From an uncultured Clostridia bacterium (lineage in GTDB: Bacteria; Bacillota; Clostridia; Christensenellales; UBA1242), in assembly GCA_947589655.1 (NCBI GenBank), contig CANQCE010000051.1, positions 1 through 7,203 on the forward strand: a stretch of DNA of 7,203 nt, in the 5' to 3' direction. Of this stretch, positions 1 through 6,010 are shown in pieces; the first letter of the stretch is position 1; each line of letters opens with the position of its first letter. The notes under the pieces were generated by a model, which was not told the origin of the DNA, ran no database searches, and saw only the letters and a list, made by a program, of their open reading frames with translations. The position numbers and the translations under genes are program-made.

Positions 1-2982
1 TGGTGCAGGAATTTCAATGCCAACCTCTGGGTCATAACCATCGCCACCTTCAAGTTCAATTGTTTGGCTCTTTTGCAATGTTGAACTGATTGATGGGGCT
101 TCGATAATCATTCTTGTTTCAACAGTATAGTGTTTAAAGTAAACAACCATATTGTCTTTGCCGTCTTTAACCCTAAAAGCAACTTGGTATTCGCCTGCAT
201 GGGAAGCAACAAAACTGCCGCCATGAACTGTGTAGGTTAAGCTCAATGTGTCACGGCTTTGATAATCGCCAGCAACTTCAATTGTAGGAACTTTTGCATC
301 TTCTTTAAGATAAGTTACTTCAATGTCATAGTCCATATATTCAACTGCATCGTCCATGTAAGTGAGTGTTGGAAGCAAAACTTCTTCACCGCGATAAATG
401 GTCGCTTCTTCCAAATCTTCATAAGGGTCAACAGCCTTAATCAATGTTGGTGGAATTCTGTCAACTGTGTTTGAAATGTCAACTGTTTCAAAATAAACGC
501 CCGCATTTCCGTTATCGTCATAAACGAAAACTGCAATTTGCAATTTTTGTGCAATAGGTGTTTCGTTTTGAACTTTAACAGCATAATCTCTTGCTTCGGT
601 AAGGTCAATTGAATAAGTTGAAGCATTTGTGTCTGTAATTTCAAGATATCCGTCTTTATCATCTTTGTGATAATCTTTATATTTCTCTGTCAATCTAACG
701 CTGTTATCATCAAAATCGTCAGCGATATCTTTCCAAAGTTCATTTAAGTTCTGAGTTTCTCTTGTTCCTTCGCCTTCTGTTTTATTTAATGTGATAGGGT
801 TGCCCTTTTCGTCAAGATAACGATACATTGTTCTAACAAAAATTCTTGTATCTTGATTGTCGCTTGCTGTTGGGGCATTAAATGTTACAGTGGCTGTGGA
901 TTGATATGTGTCTTTCAAAGATGTTGAGAATGTTATAGTAGGCGCTGTATCATCTGAATTTGAAGATACAATTTCAATGTCAACCTCTTTGTGCGTGGAT
1001 TCATTTCCTGCTGCGTCTTTAACAACATATTCAATCACATATTGGTCAAGGCCAAAGCCGCCATTGCTTTCGGAAGCGCCAAATGTTTTGTCAACATCAA
1101 TGTAAGCAAAGCCTGCGGTCTTAGCTTCATCGGATTTGAACCAATCAAGTGCTTGCGCTTCGTTGGCAACATTTTTATCATTAAAATAGTCCTCTGCTTT
1201 GAAAAGTTCATACAAAGTTTTATAGTTTGCTTTGTCAACAACAATTTTGTAGTTATGTGAAGCAAAATATGCGAGCATCTTTACGTTTGTGCCCTTATCG
1301 TCATCGATAATTTGTTTCTTTTCATTGTCAACATAACTACGAAGGTCGTTTCTCAAGAAATAGTTATTGTTTTTTGTTTCTTTCCAACCAGTGTAGTTGA
1401 ACACAAGGTTAAAGTTGTCATAATCTTTAATTGTCATTTTCAAAACGTCATCATGAGTGATAATTCTTCTTTCCATTTCAACACCCTCTGTGTTGTATTT
1501 GGAGTGATTATCTTTCATGCCAATAGCGTAAACAATAACGCCGCTGGATGGGGCATAACGCCTTGTTTTATAAACCTCGTCTTTATATTCGTCACTTTCG
1601 CTGTAAACTGAAGCATCGTAAACAATTGGAGTTGGCGCTTGCAAATCTTTTACACCATTGTTGCTGTTTGTAAACTGATAAGCAAGTTTATCGCTAGTAA
1701 CCTCTTTTCCATAAAAGTCTGTGATTTTATATTCAAATGAATAAAAACCGTCTTCAAGTGGAGTGAATTTTGTTGCATCTTTCAAAGTGCCATCTGCGTT
1801 CACAACATCAGCATACAAATCTTTGTGTTCAATCTGGGTAAGGTCTTGTGTGTATTTATCGTTTAAATTTTTCTTGTAATAAACTTTAACAGAATATGCC
1901 ACGTCAACAGATTCGCTTGCTGGTTTTGTCTCCGAAGATGTTACACCTTCTGCTGTTGGCAATGTGCTTTCAACGCCTGTTTGGCCATTGTCAACCCAAT
2001 CTGAAGACAATTTTAAATTAAGTTTGTAATCTGTATAATAAGTTGGTTTGTCACCGTCTGCATAAACCTGAATTTCTTTTGTTGTGGATGTTACAAAATG
2101 CCCCTCACCTGTTGGCTGTCCTTCAGCATCAAGGTTTCTAACATAATAAGCGTATTTTACAACATACTTGCCTGCGCCATAAGCTGTATCTTTGAAAACA
2201 TCACCTTTAACAACAAACTTGCCATCTTGGGTTTGTGTGAAATACTTGTCGCCAAGAGAACTTGCGTTTGTTCCGCCGCTGACGCTAACAACAACATATT
2301 TTGCAGCAGGACTTGCTGGGGCTGCATTGATATAGAACGCAACATCATCTTCTGTTTCGCCTTCTTCGTTTTTAATTTGTGGAAGGGAAACTTGCAAATC
2401 TCTGTAACTTTCTCCAGACCTTGCATAATAAAGGTCAATCAAACTTGGCATAACCACCGACTTGTTAACAAAGTTGAATGATGCGCTTGAAAGAGTGCTG
2501 GTAACGTTAAGTTGATAACTGTTTTCAACAACCTCTCCGTCTTCTTCTTGATAAGAGTAAGAATATGTTATCACATACGTTCCAACCTCATCGGCTGTAA
2601 AACTACTTTTGTCCTCTGAAAGACCAACCTCTTTGCCTAAAAGAGTAACTTTAACTCCTGAAGCCTTAATTGTGGCAGTTGTTTCGTCTTTATCCTTCAC
2701 CTCTTTGTCAGCTGTCTCTGCAGCACCAACAACAAGTTTTTTGCTGCCACCAATGTAAGCGTTTGGAATTTTATAAACGCCGCCCTTGTTTACAATGGTT
2801 GAAACTTCTTCCTTCACGCCGCCAATGGTCAGAGTGTGATAATCGTCAACCTCTATCGCATCTCCGCTTGCAGCAAGAGCAACAAGGCCATTAACTGGAA
2901 AACAAAGCACCGACAAGGTGAACGCCAGCAAAACTATAAGCCCTCTGAATAATGCGTTGTGTTCTTTTCTTTTAACTTTCAT
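1..2982 (-). CDS. Giant secreted Ig-like surface protein, N-terminal part (runs off left edge)
   Basis: One uninterrupted frame of 994 codons with no stop before the window edge, so the C-terminus and any cell-wall anchor are unseen. The N-terminus is a clear signal peptide: a basic stretch (KVKRK), a hydrophobic core at about residues 14-36, and a likely signal peptidase I site ALA|AS after residue 37. The predicted mature part holds no cysteine; the only one is C27 inside the signal peptide. It looks like a chain of beta-sandwich (Ig/cadherin-like) domains. Strand-like motifs of the type G-x-Y-x-V-x-Y-x-V-x-D recur near residues 133-144, 270-281, 411-422, 644-657 and 929-940, and linkers DDTAPTITF (678-685) and DRIPPTLIK (841-849) are typical Ig-like domain boundaries. 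The ATG has AGGAGA nine bases upstream (2992-2997) and its own promoter. Role in adhesion or as a structural surface protein is inference; no catalytic motif was seen. Confidence 0.88.
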   Translation of the reverse strand, partial: MKVKRKEHNALFRGLIVLLAFTLSVLCFPVNGLVALAASGDAIEVDDYHTLTIGGVKEEVSTIVNKGGVYKIPNAYIGGSKKLVVGAAETADKEVKDKDETTATIKASGVKVTLLGKEVGLSEDKSSFTADEVGTYVITYSYSYQEEDGEVVENSYQLNVTSTLSSASFNFVNKSVVMPSLIDLYYARSGESYRDLQVSLPQIKNEEGETEDDVAFYINAAPASPAAKYVVVSVSGGTNASSLGDKYFTQTQDGKFVVKGDVFKDTAYGAGKYVVKYAYYVRNLDAEGQPTGEGHFVTSTTKEIQVYADGDKPTYYTDYKLNLKLSSDWVDNGQTGVESTLPTAEGVTSSETKPASESVDVAYSVKVYYKKNLNDKYTQDLTQIEHKDLYADVVNADGTLKDATKFTPLEDGFYSFEYKITDFYGKEVTSDKLAYQFTNSNNGVKDLQAPTPIVYDASVYSESDEYKDEVYKTRRYAPSSGVIVYAIGMKDNHSKYNTEGVEMERRIITHDDVLKMTIKDYDNFNLVFNYTGWKETKNNNYFLRNDLRSYVDNEKKQIIDDDKGTNVKMLAYFASHNYKIVVDKANYKTLYELFKAEDYFNDKNVANEAQALDWFKSDEAKTAGFAYIDVDKTFGASESNGGFGLDQYVIEYVVKDAAGNESTHKEVDIEIVSSNSDDTAPTITFSTSLKDTYQSTATVTFNAPTASDNQDTRIFVRTMYRYLDEKGNPITLNKTEGEGTRETQNLNELWKDIADDFDDNSVRLTEKYKDYHKDDKDGYLEITDTNASTYSIDLTEARDYAVKVQNETPIAQKLQIAVFVYDDNGNAGVYFETVDISNTVDRIPPTLIKAVDPYEDLEEATIYRGEEVLLPTLTYMDDAVEYMDYDIEVTYLKEDAKVPTIEVAGDYQSRDTLSLTYTVHGGSFVASHAGEYQVAFRVKDGKDNMVVYFKHYTVETRMIIEAPSISSTLQKSQTIELEGGDGYDPEVGIEIPAP

Positions 2983-3000
2983 AATTGCTATTCTCCTACT

Positions 3001-3018
3001 TGTGTGTTATAACACACA
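3001..3018. promoter_or_regulatory. 18-bp perfect palindrome at the surface-gene transcription start (putative operator or 5' hairpin)
   Basis: TGTGTGTTATAACACACA is identical to its reverse complement. It begins two bases past the -10 box of the surface-protein promoter, covers the predicted start of transcription, and ends just before the ribosome binding site. That is a classic repressor position. As RNA it could fold into a 7-bp stem with a UAUA loop at the mRNA 5' end. It does not match the binding consensus of Rex, PerR, Fur or LexA as I know them, so the binding protein is unknown. Confidence 0.6.
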
Positions 3019-3019
3019 T

Positions 3020-3049
3020 ATTGTAACTTAATTTCGCCTTTCAAGTCAA
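3020..3049 (-). promoter_or_regulatory. Promoter of the surface-protein gene
   Basis: On the minus strand, -35 TTGACT (3044-3049) and -10 TACAAT (3020-3025) are separated by 18 bases; each box matches the sigma-A consensus at five of six positions. Transcription would start near 3012-3014, about 30 bases before the start codon, inside the palindrome. It lies between the rplA terminator and the gene, so the surface gene is probably its own transcription unit. Confidence 0.7.
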
Positions 3050-3137
3050 ACAAATTTCATGCAAGGATGCTGAAATTTACAAATATTTTGCGTGGCGAAA
3101 AAATTTCTATGTAAAAATAAAAGCACTAACTTTGTCG

Positions 3138-3171
3138 AAAAAGACAAAAAGCAGGCGTTAAGCGGCCTGCT
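3138..3171 (-). terminator. Intrinsic terminator of the rpmG-rplA operon
   Basis: The minus-strand transcript forms a 7-bp GC-rich stem (AGCAGGC with GCCTGCT, arms 3165-3171 and 3150-3156) around an 8-base loop. It is followed by TTTTT, GTC and TTTTT. It starts nine bases after the rplA stop codon. The opposite strand also has a T-rich run after the stem, so it could work in both directions, but no convergent gene needs it. Confidence 0.85.
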
Positions 3172-3180
3172 TTGCTTTTT

Positions 3181-3861
3181 TTAGATGTTATATGCCACTT
3201 TCACGCCAGGTCCCATGCTGGAAGCAAGTGTTACATTTTTGATATATTGTCCTTTTGCTGCAGCAGGCTTTGCTCTGACAATGGCGTCCATAACAGTGTT
3301 GAAGTTTTCAACAAGCTTTTCTTTTCCAAAACTCTTTTTGCCAATGATAACGTGAATGTTGTTGGTTTTGTCCAAACGATATTCCACCTTTCCGGCTTTA
3401 ACATCTTTAATTGCTTTGGTAACATCTGGAGTAACTGTGCCACTCTTTGGGTTTGGCATCAAGCCTTTTGGCCCAAGAATTTTTGCAATGCGCCCAACAA
3501 CGCCCATCATATCAGGGGTTGTGATGCACACATCAAAATCCAGCCAGCCGCCGTTAATCTTGGCAACCATTTCTTCAGCGCCAACATAGTCAGCACCTGC
3601 TTTTGTGGCCTCATCAGCCTTATCTCCACGAGCAATAACCAGAACGCGAACGCTTTTTCCAGTTCCATTTGGAAGAACAACCACGCCACGAACTTGTTGG
3701 TCAGCGTTTCTTCCGTCAACGCCAAGGCGAACATGAAGTTCAACGCTTTCGTCAAATTTTGCGGTTGATGTTTTTATTACATTTTCAATTGCATCTTGCA
3801 CGTTGTAAGAAACCTGTCTGTCATAACTTTCAAGAGTTTTTTGATATCTTTTTCCTTTCAT
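3181..3861 (-). CDS. rplA: 50S ribosomal protein L1
   Basis: L1 forms the mobile L1 stalk of the large subunit by binding 23S rRNA near the E site, and in many bacteria it represses its own L11-L1 mRNA. The 226-aa product has the usual length. It carries the family signature around residues 130-143 (GPKGLMPNPKSGTVT), the preceding DMMGVVGRIAKILG segment, and a typical N-terminus (KRYQKTLESYD). An in-frame ATG further upstream (3918) lies inside rplK. The ATG at 3861 is preferred because AAGGAGAG (3869-3876) lies just before it and the resulting start matches the family. That ribosome binding site overlaps the rplK stop codon, and the gap is only 13 bases, so the pair is probably translationally coupled. 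The gene is followed by a terminator instead of rplJ. Confidence 0.97.
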   Translation of the reverse strand: MKGKRYQKTLESYDRQVSYNVQDAIENVIKTSTAKFDESVELHVRLGVDGRNADQQVRGVVVLPNGTGKSVRVLVIARGDKADEATKAGADYVGAEEMVAKINGGWLDFDVCITTPDMMGVVGRIAKILGPKGLMPNPKSGTVTPDVTKAIKDVKAGKVEYRLDKTNNIHVIIGKKSFGKEKLVENFNTVMDAIVRAKPAAAKGQYIKNVTLASSMGPGVKVAYNI

Positions 3862-3874
3862 AACGCAACTCTCC

Positions 3875-4300
3875 TTAATCAACCACTTCAACGCCCATAG
3901 ACCTTGCAGCACCTGCAATCATGGACATAGCACTTTCAATGCTTTCAGCGTTAAGGTCTGGCATTTTTGTTTCAGCAATCTTTCTGATTTGCTCTTTTGT
4001 GATTTTTCCGACTTTTTGTTTGTTTGGTTTTGCAGAGCCTTTGTCAAGACCGATAGCCTTTTTGATAAGCACTGCTGCAGGTGGAGTTTTAAGTTCAAAT
4101 GTGAAAGACCTATCATCAAAGATAGTAATCACAACGGGAATAATAAACCCTGCCTGCTGAGCGGTTTTGTCGTTAAATTCTTTAACGAAAGCCCCAATGT
4201 TGATACCATGAGGTCCAAGAGAAGAACCTACTGGTGGTCCCGGAGTGGCTTTGCCCGCTTCGAGTTGTAATTTTACAACTGCTTTAACTTTCTTTGCCAT
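3875..4300 (-). CDS. rplK: 50S ribosomal protein L11
   Basis: L11 binds the GTPase-associated region of 23S rRNA together with L10 and helps factor-dependent GTP hydrolysis and the stringent response. The 141-aa product has the normal length. The N-terminal domain shows KLQLEAGKATPGPPVGSSLG then HGINI (about residues 10-35), the proline-rich hinge is KTPPAAVLIKKA (71-82), and the C-terminal rRNA-binding domain ends in the typical IAGAARSMGVEV (128-139). A longer frame starts at 4351 but reads through the L1-leader hairpin. The start at 4300 is preferred because AAAGGAGG (4306-4313) precedes it and it gives the family MAKK start. Upstream is the putative L1-binding leader; rplA follows 13 bases downstream. 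Confidence 0.97.
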   Translation of the reverse strand: MAKKVKAVVKLQLEAGKATPGPPVGSSLGPHGINIGAFVKEFNDKTAQQAGFIIPVVITIFDDRSFTFELKTPPAAVLIKKAIGLDKGSAKPNKQKVGKITKEQIRKIAETKMPDLNAESIESAMSMIAGAARSMGVEVVD

Positions 4301-4315
4301 TTTTGCCTCCTTTAT

Positions 4316-4349
4316 GTGGTGAATTGAGCCTTGGCATTGGCTCTCCCAC
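4316..4349 (-). promoter_or_regulatory. Putative L1-binding leader of rplK-rplA
   Basis: The minus-strand RNA forms a lower helix GUGG/CCAC (4346-4349 with 4316-4319), an asymmetric internal loop (GA opposite AAUUCA, approximately), an upper helix GAGCC/GGCUC (4339-4343 with 4326-4330) and an 8-base loop. The pieces GUGGGAG and a UCA-rich strand leading into ACCAC resemble the conserved L1-binding part of 23S rRNA (GGUGGGAG ... GAAAUACCACC). The structure ends two bases before the rplK ribosome binding site, so bound L1 would block translation. L1 control of the L11-L1 mRNA is established in other bacteria; its use here is inferred from structure and place. Confidence 0.75.
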
Positions 4350-4426
4350 AAAAATTGCCAGTTTAATGTCTTGACAGGGACAATATTTTCATGAAAATTG
4401 GGTTAAATTTTCAAAAAATATCAATT

Positions 4427-4963
4427 TTATTGTTGCACTTTGTGAATTTGTTCCAGTGAAAGTTCCACATTGTTTTCTCTGCCGAACATTTCAACCGTCA
4501 CGGTCACAAGCCCTGCTTCAGGATTTACGGAAACAACCGTTCCTATTTGCTTGTCAAGTGGCCCTTCGATAATTTCCACTCTGTCGCCCACGGCAACATC
4601 TGTTTCCACTTTAATTTTTTCAAGGCGCATTTTAATAACTTCTTCGTCAGTAAGCGCCAACGGCCTGCCTTTTGGGCCAACAAAGCCTGTTATTCCACGC
4701 GTGTTTGTTATGTTGTGCCAAAGGTCATCGCCATAAATCATCTTTACCAAAAGGTAACAAGGCATACTTTTGCGTGTGACAAGTTTTTTCTTCCCGTTTT
4801 TTTCTTCAATAACATCTTCTTCTGGAATTAAAATGTCAAATATTCTGTCTTGCAAATTAAACTTTTTAACAACGGTTTCCAAGTTCTCTTTTGCAACATT
4901 TTCGTAGCCAGAAAATGTGTGCAGAACATACCATTTTGGTTCAGTTGAATAAATATACTCCAT
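4427..4963 (-). CDS. nusG: Transcription termination/antitermination factor NusG
   Basis: NusG binds RNA polymerase through its NGN domain and affects pausing, termination and coupling to translation. The 178-aa product has the usual length. The NGN domain covers about residues 9-110 (WYVLHTFSGYE at 11-21, GITGFVGPKGRP at 90-101). The KOW domain covers about 124-178 (VGDRVEIIEGPLDKQIG, MFGRENNVEL). Two places differ from the common family sequence: MPCYLLVKM where PGYVLVKM is usual, and FGRENNVEL where FGRxTPVEL is usual. The ATG at 4963 has AGGAGAG (4967-4973) just before it. secE ends 26 bases upstream, giving the standard secE-nusG-rplK-rplA order. Confidence 0.97.
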   Translation of the reverse strand: MEYIYSTEPKWYVLHTFSGYENVAKENLETVVKKFNLQDRIFDILIPEEDVIEEKNGKKKLVTRKSMPCYLLVKMIYGDDLWHNITNTRGITGFVGPKGRPLALTDEEVIKMRLEKIKVETDVAVGDRVEIIEGPLDKQIGTVVSVNPEAGLVTVTVEMFGRENNVELSLEQIHKVQQ

Positions 4964-4989
4964 AAACTCTCCTTAAATTTTTGCCCTTA

Positions 4990-5361
4990 TTAAAACAACA
5001 AGCCAACAAGGTAGCCTAAAAGCGTGTTCACGCCAAACAAGAAAAGCCCAAAAATTACAACAAAAGCAATGACAATGCCGGTTTTCTTAACAACTTCTGG
5101 AAAAGTTGGCCATGTCACTTTTTTAAGTTCAGAAAGTGTTTCTTTGGTCTTTTTAACAACCCCACCTTTCTTTTCCTTCTTTTCTTTTTTCTTGCCTTTT
5201 TTGTCGGCAGTTTTGTCTGCTTTGGCATCTTTCAATTTTGTGTTTTGTTTAACATTGGTGTTGTCATTTTCACTTGCCACAACGCCCTGAGAAATTTCGT
5301 CTTCTTTTAAAGACTGTTTTTCTTGCAAGTTTGCGTCAAGTTTTTTTTGTTTCTTTGACAT
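4990..5361 (-). CDS. secE: Preprotein translocase subunit SecE with a long lysine-rich N-terminal extension
   Basis: SecE clamps SecY in the membrane and is essential for the Sec channel. The conserved core lies in the last 46 or so of 123 residues: the amphipathic cytoplasmic helix ELKKVTWPTFPEVVKKT (78-94) and one membrane span at about 95-118. Gram-positive SecE proteins are often only about 60 residues. Here residues 1-72 form a hydrophilic, low-complexity, Lys/Asp/Glu-rich extension with a dense basic stretch at 54-66 (KKGKKKEKKEKK). The ATG at 5361 has GGGAGAG (5367-5373) in front. The gap to rpmG is 35 bases and holds a small 5-bp hairpin (5376-5394) with no U-tract, so the genes are likely co-transcribed. 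The identity rests on the core motif and the position before nusG. Confidence 0.94.
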   Translation of the reverse strand: MSKKQKKLDANLQEKQSLKEDEISQGVVASENDNTNVKQNTKLKDAKADKTADKKGKKKEKKEKKGGVVKKTKETLSELKKVTWPTFPEVVKKTGIVIAFVVIFGLFLFGVNTLLGYLVGLLF

Positions 5362-5396
5362 AACATCTCTCCCGAGCTCTCAAAATAAAAGAGCAA

Positions 5397-5558
5397 TTAT
5401 TTTGTTTCTTTATGTTTTGTTCTTTTATTGCATCTAGGACAAAACTTTGTTATTTCAATTCTTTCAGCATTTGCAGAAGTGTTTTTCTCGGTGGAATAGT
5501 TCCTTTCGTGACATTCTGTGCATTCAAGAGTTATTATTTTGCGTTTTGGTGCTGCCAT
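5397..5558 (-). CDS. rpmG: 50S ribosomal protein L33, zinc-binding form
   Basis: A 53-codon gene starting MAAPKRKIITLEC and ending with stop TAA at 5397-5399. L33 sits near the E site of the large subunit. The sequence has the two CxxC pairs of the zinc-binding (C+) form, C13/C16 (CTEC) and C40/C43 (CPRC), plus the family pattern RNYSTEKNTSAN and the basic tail NKRTKHKETK. The ribosome binding site AGGAGA (5564-5569) lies five bases before the ATG. Placement just before secE-nusG is common in Bacillota. It is the first gene after the promoter at 5611-5640 and a terminator-like leader hairpin. Confidence 0.96.
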   Translation of the reverse strand: MAAPKRKIITLECTECHERNYSTEKNTSANAERIEITKFCPRCNKRTKHKETK

Positions 5559-5572
5559 AATCTTCTCCTAAC

Positions 5573-5606
5573 AAAAAAACTAACACCCTTTTCGAGGAAG
5601 TGTCAG
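5573..5606 (-). promoter_or_regulatory. Terminator-like hairpin in the rpmG leader (possible attenuator or 5' stem)
   Basis: In the minus-strand RNA, CUGACACUU (5598-5606) pairs with GGGUGUUAG (5580-5588), nine pairs including three G-U, around a 9-base loop. It is followed at once by seven U residues (5573-5579) and then the rpmG ribosome binding site. The stem begins at or within a few bases of the predicted transcription start. Its form is that of an intrinsic terminator, but no gene lies between it and the promoter. An attenuator or a 5' protective stem is therefore more likely than an ordinary gene terminator. Confidence 0.5.
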
Positions 5607-5610
5607 CCAT

Positions 5611-5640
5611 AATATACCACATACAAAAGCCACAAGTCAA
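5611..5640 (-). promoter_or_regulatory. Promoter of the rpmG-secE-nusG-rplK-rplA operon
   Basis: On the minus strand, -35 TTGACT (5635-5640) and -10 TATATT (5611-5616) are separated by 18 bases, five of six matches each. Transcription would start near 5604-5606. The hicB terminator (5673-5695) lies just upstream, so this is the likely main start of the translation operon. Confidence 0.7.
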
Positions 5641-5672
5641 GTGTTTTTTTAAACTAATTTAAATTTTCCAAC

Positions 5673-5695
5673 AAAAAAGAGGGTCTTCCCCTCTT
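5673..5695 (-). terminator. Intrinsic terminator after the HicB-like gene
   Basis: The minus-strand RNA has a 7-bp stem AAGAGGG/CCCUCUU (5689-5695 with 5677-5683), a GAAGA loop, and a U-run that begins within the stem's last bases and runs to 5673. The stem overlaps the gene's stop codon at 5694-5696. It separates the HicB-like gene from the downstream operon. Confidence 0.85.
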
Positions 5696-5975
5696 ACACT
5701 TCAACATCAACTTCTGCATCAATCAGCATAACTGTTTCGTTTTTATTTAGTTTCTCTAATAATTTGTCCATTTTGGATGGCAAATTAAAATCGGTTTCAT
5801 ATTTCATGGCATAAGAAAAATAAACCTTTAAAAGCTCTCTTGCGCGAATGTATGCCTCTGTTATATTCAAGCCGTCTGTGTAGATGTTTAAATCTGGAAA
5901 CAGAACTTGATAACTGTCATCATTGGCATCTTTAACAAAAATTGCTGGATATACAAAATTTATGTTTTTTTTCAT
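5694..5975 (-). CDS. Orphan HicB-like antitoxin-fold protein
   Basis: A 93-aa protein whose N-terminal two thirds match the HicB-like (partial RNase H fold) pattern: VYPAIFVKDANDDSYQVLFPDL (residues 8-29), then a TDGLNITEAYIRARELL helix region (33-49), and LPS at 65-67. The end, TVMLIDAEVDVEV, resembles the V-x-L-I-x-V-D tail of clostridial HicB-like proteins. No ribbon-helix-helix or helix-turn-helix domain is visible. HicB proteins normally neutralise a small HicA mRNA interferase encoded next to them; no HicA-like frame exists on either side here. Of three in-frame ATGs, 5975 is chosen: GAGAGGG (5979-5985) lies before it, the 5987 ATG lacks a binding site, and the 6038 ATG is upstream of the predicted transcription start. 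The family call is good; an antitoxin function is doubtful. Confidence 0.8.
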   Translation of the reverse strand: MKKNINFVYPAIFVKDANDDSYQVLFPDLNIYTDGLNITEAYIRARELLKVYFSYAMKYETDFNLPSKMDKLLEKLNKNETVMLIDAEVDVEV

Positions 5976-5978
5976 AAG

Positions 5979-5985
5979 CCCTCTC
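5979..5985 (-). promoter_or_regulatory. Ribosome binding site that fixes the HicB-like start
   Basis: GAGAGGG on the minus strand, three bases before the ATG at 5975. The spacing is short but this is the only purine-rich site near any of the candidate starts. Confidence 0.6.
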
Positions 5986-6010
5986 ATAATCCGACTACAT
6001 TTATAAGTAT

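Noticed and set aside
2098..2481. Plus-strand frame of 127 codons, and several shorter ones, inside the surface-protein gene
   Set aside because: They are shadows of the 994-codon minus-strand frame, with no ribosome binding sites and shadow-like composition.
2887..2982. Lipoprotein signal at C27 of the surface protein
   Set aside because: The residues before it (LSVLC) lack the small residue needed at -1 of a lipobox, and a good signal peptidase I site follows at ALA|AS.
3172..3768. Long plus-strand open frame (198 codons) opposite rplA
   Set aside because: It is fully antisense to a clear L1 gene, its translation is rich in Cys, Phe, His and Asn with no family features, and it has no plausible start signals.
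4371..4399. Plus-strand TTGACA at 4371 as a promoter reading into nusG antisense
   Set aside because: The -35 is perfect, but no good -10 box lies 16-18 bases downstream and there is no plus-strand gene to serve.
5362..5572. A tRNA-Trp gene, often found near rpmG-secE
   Set aside because: The gaps around rpmG are too short (35 bases before secE) and show no cloverleaf arms.
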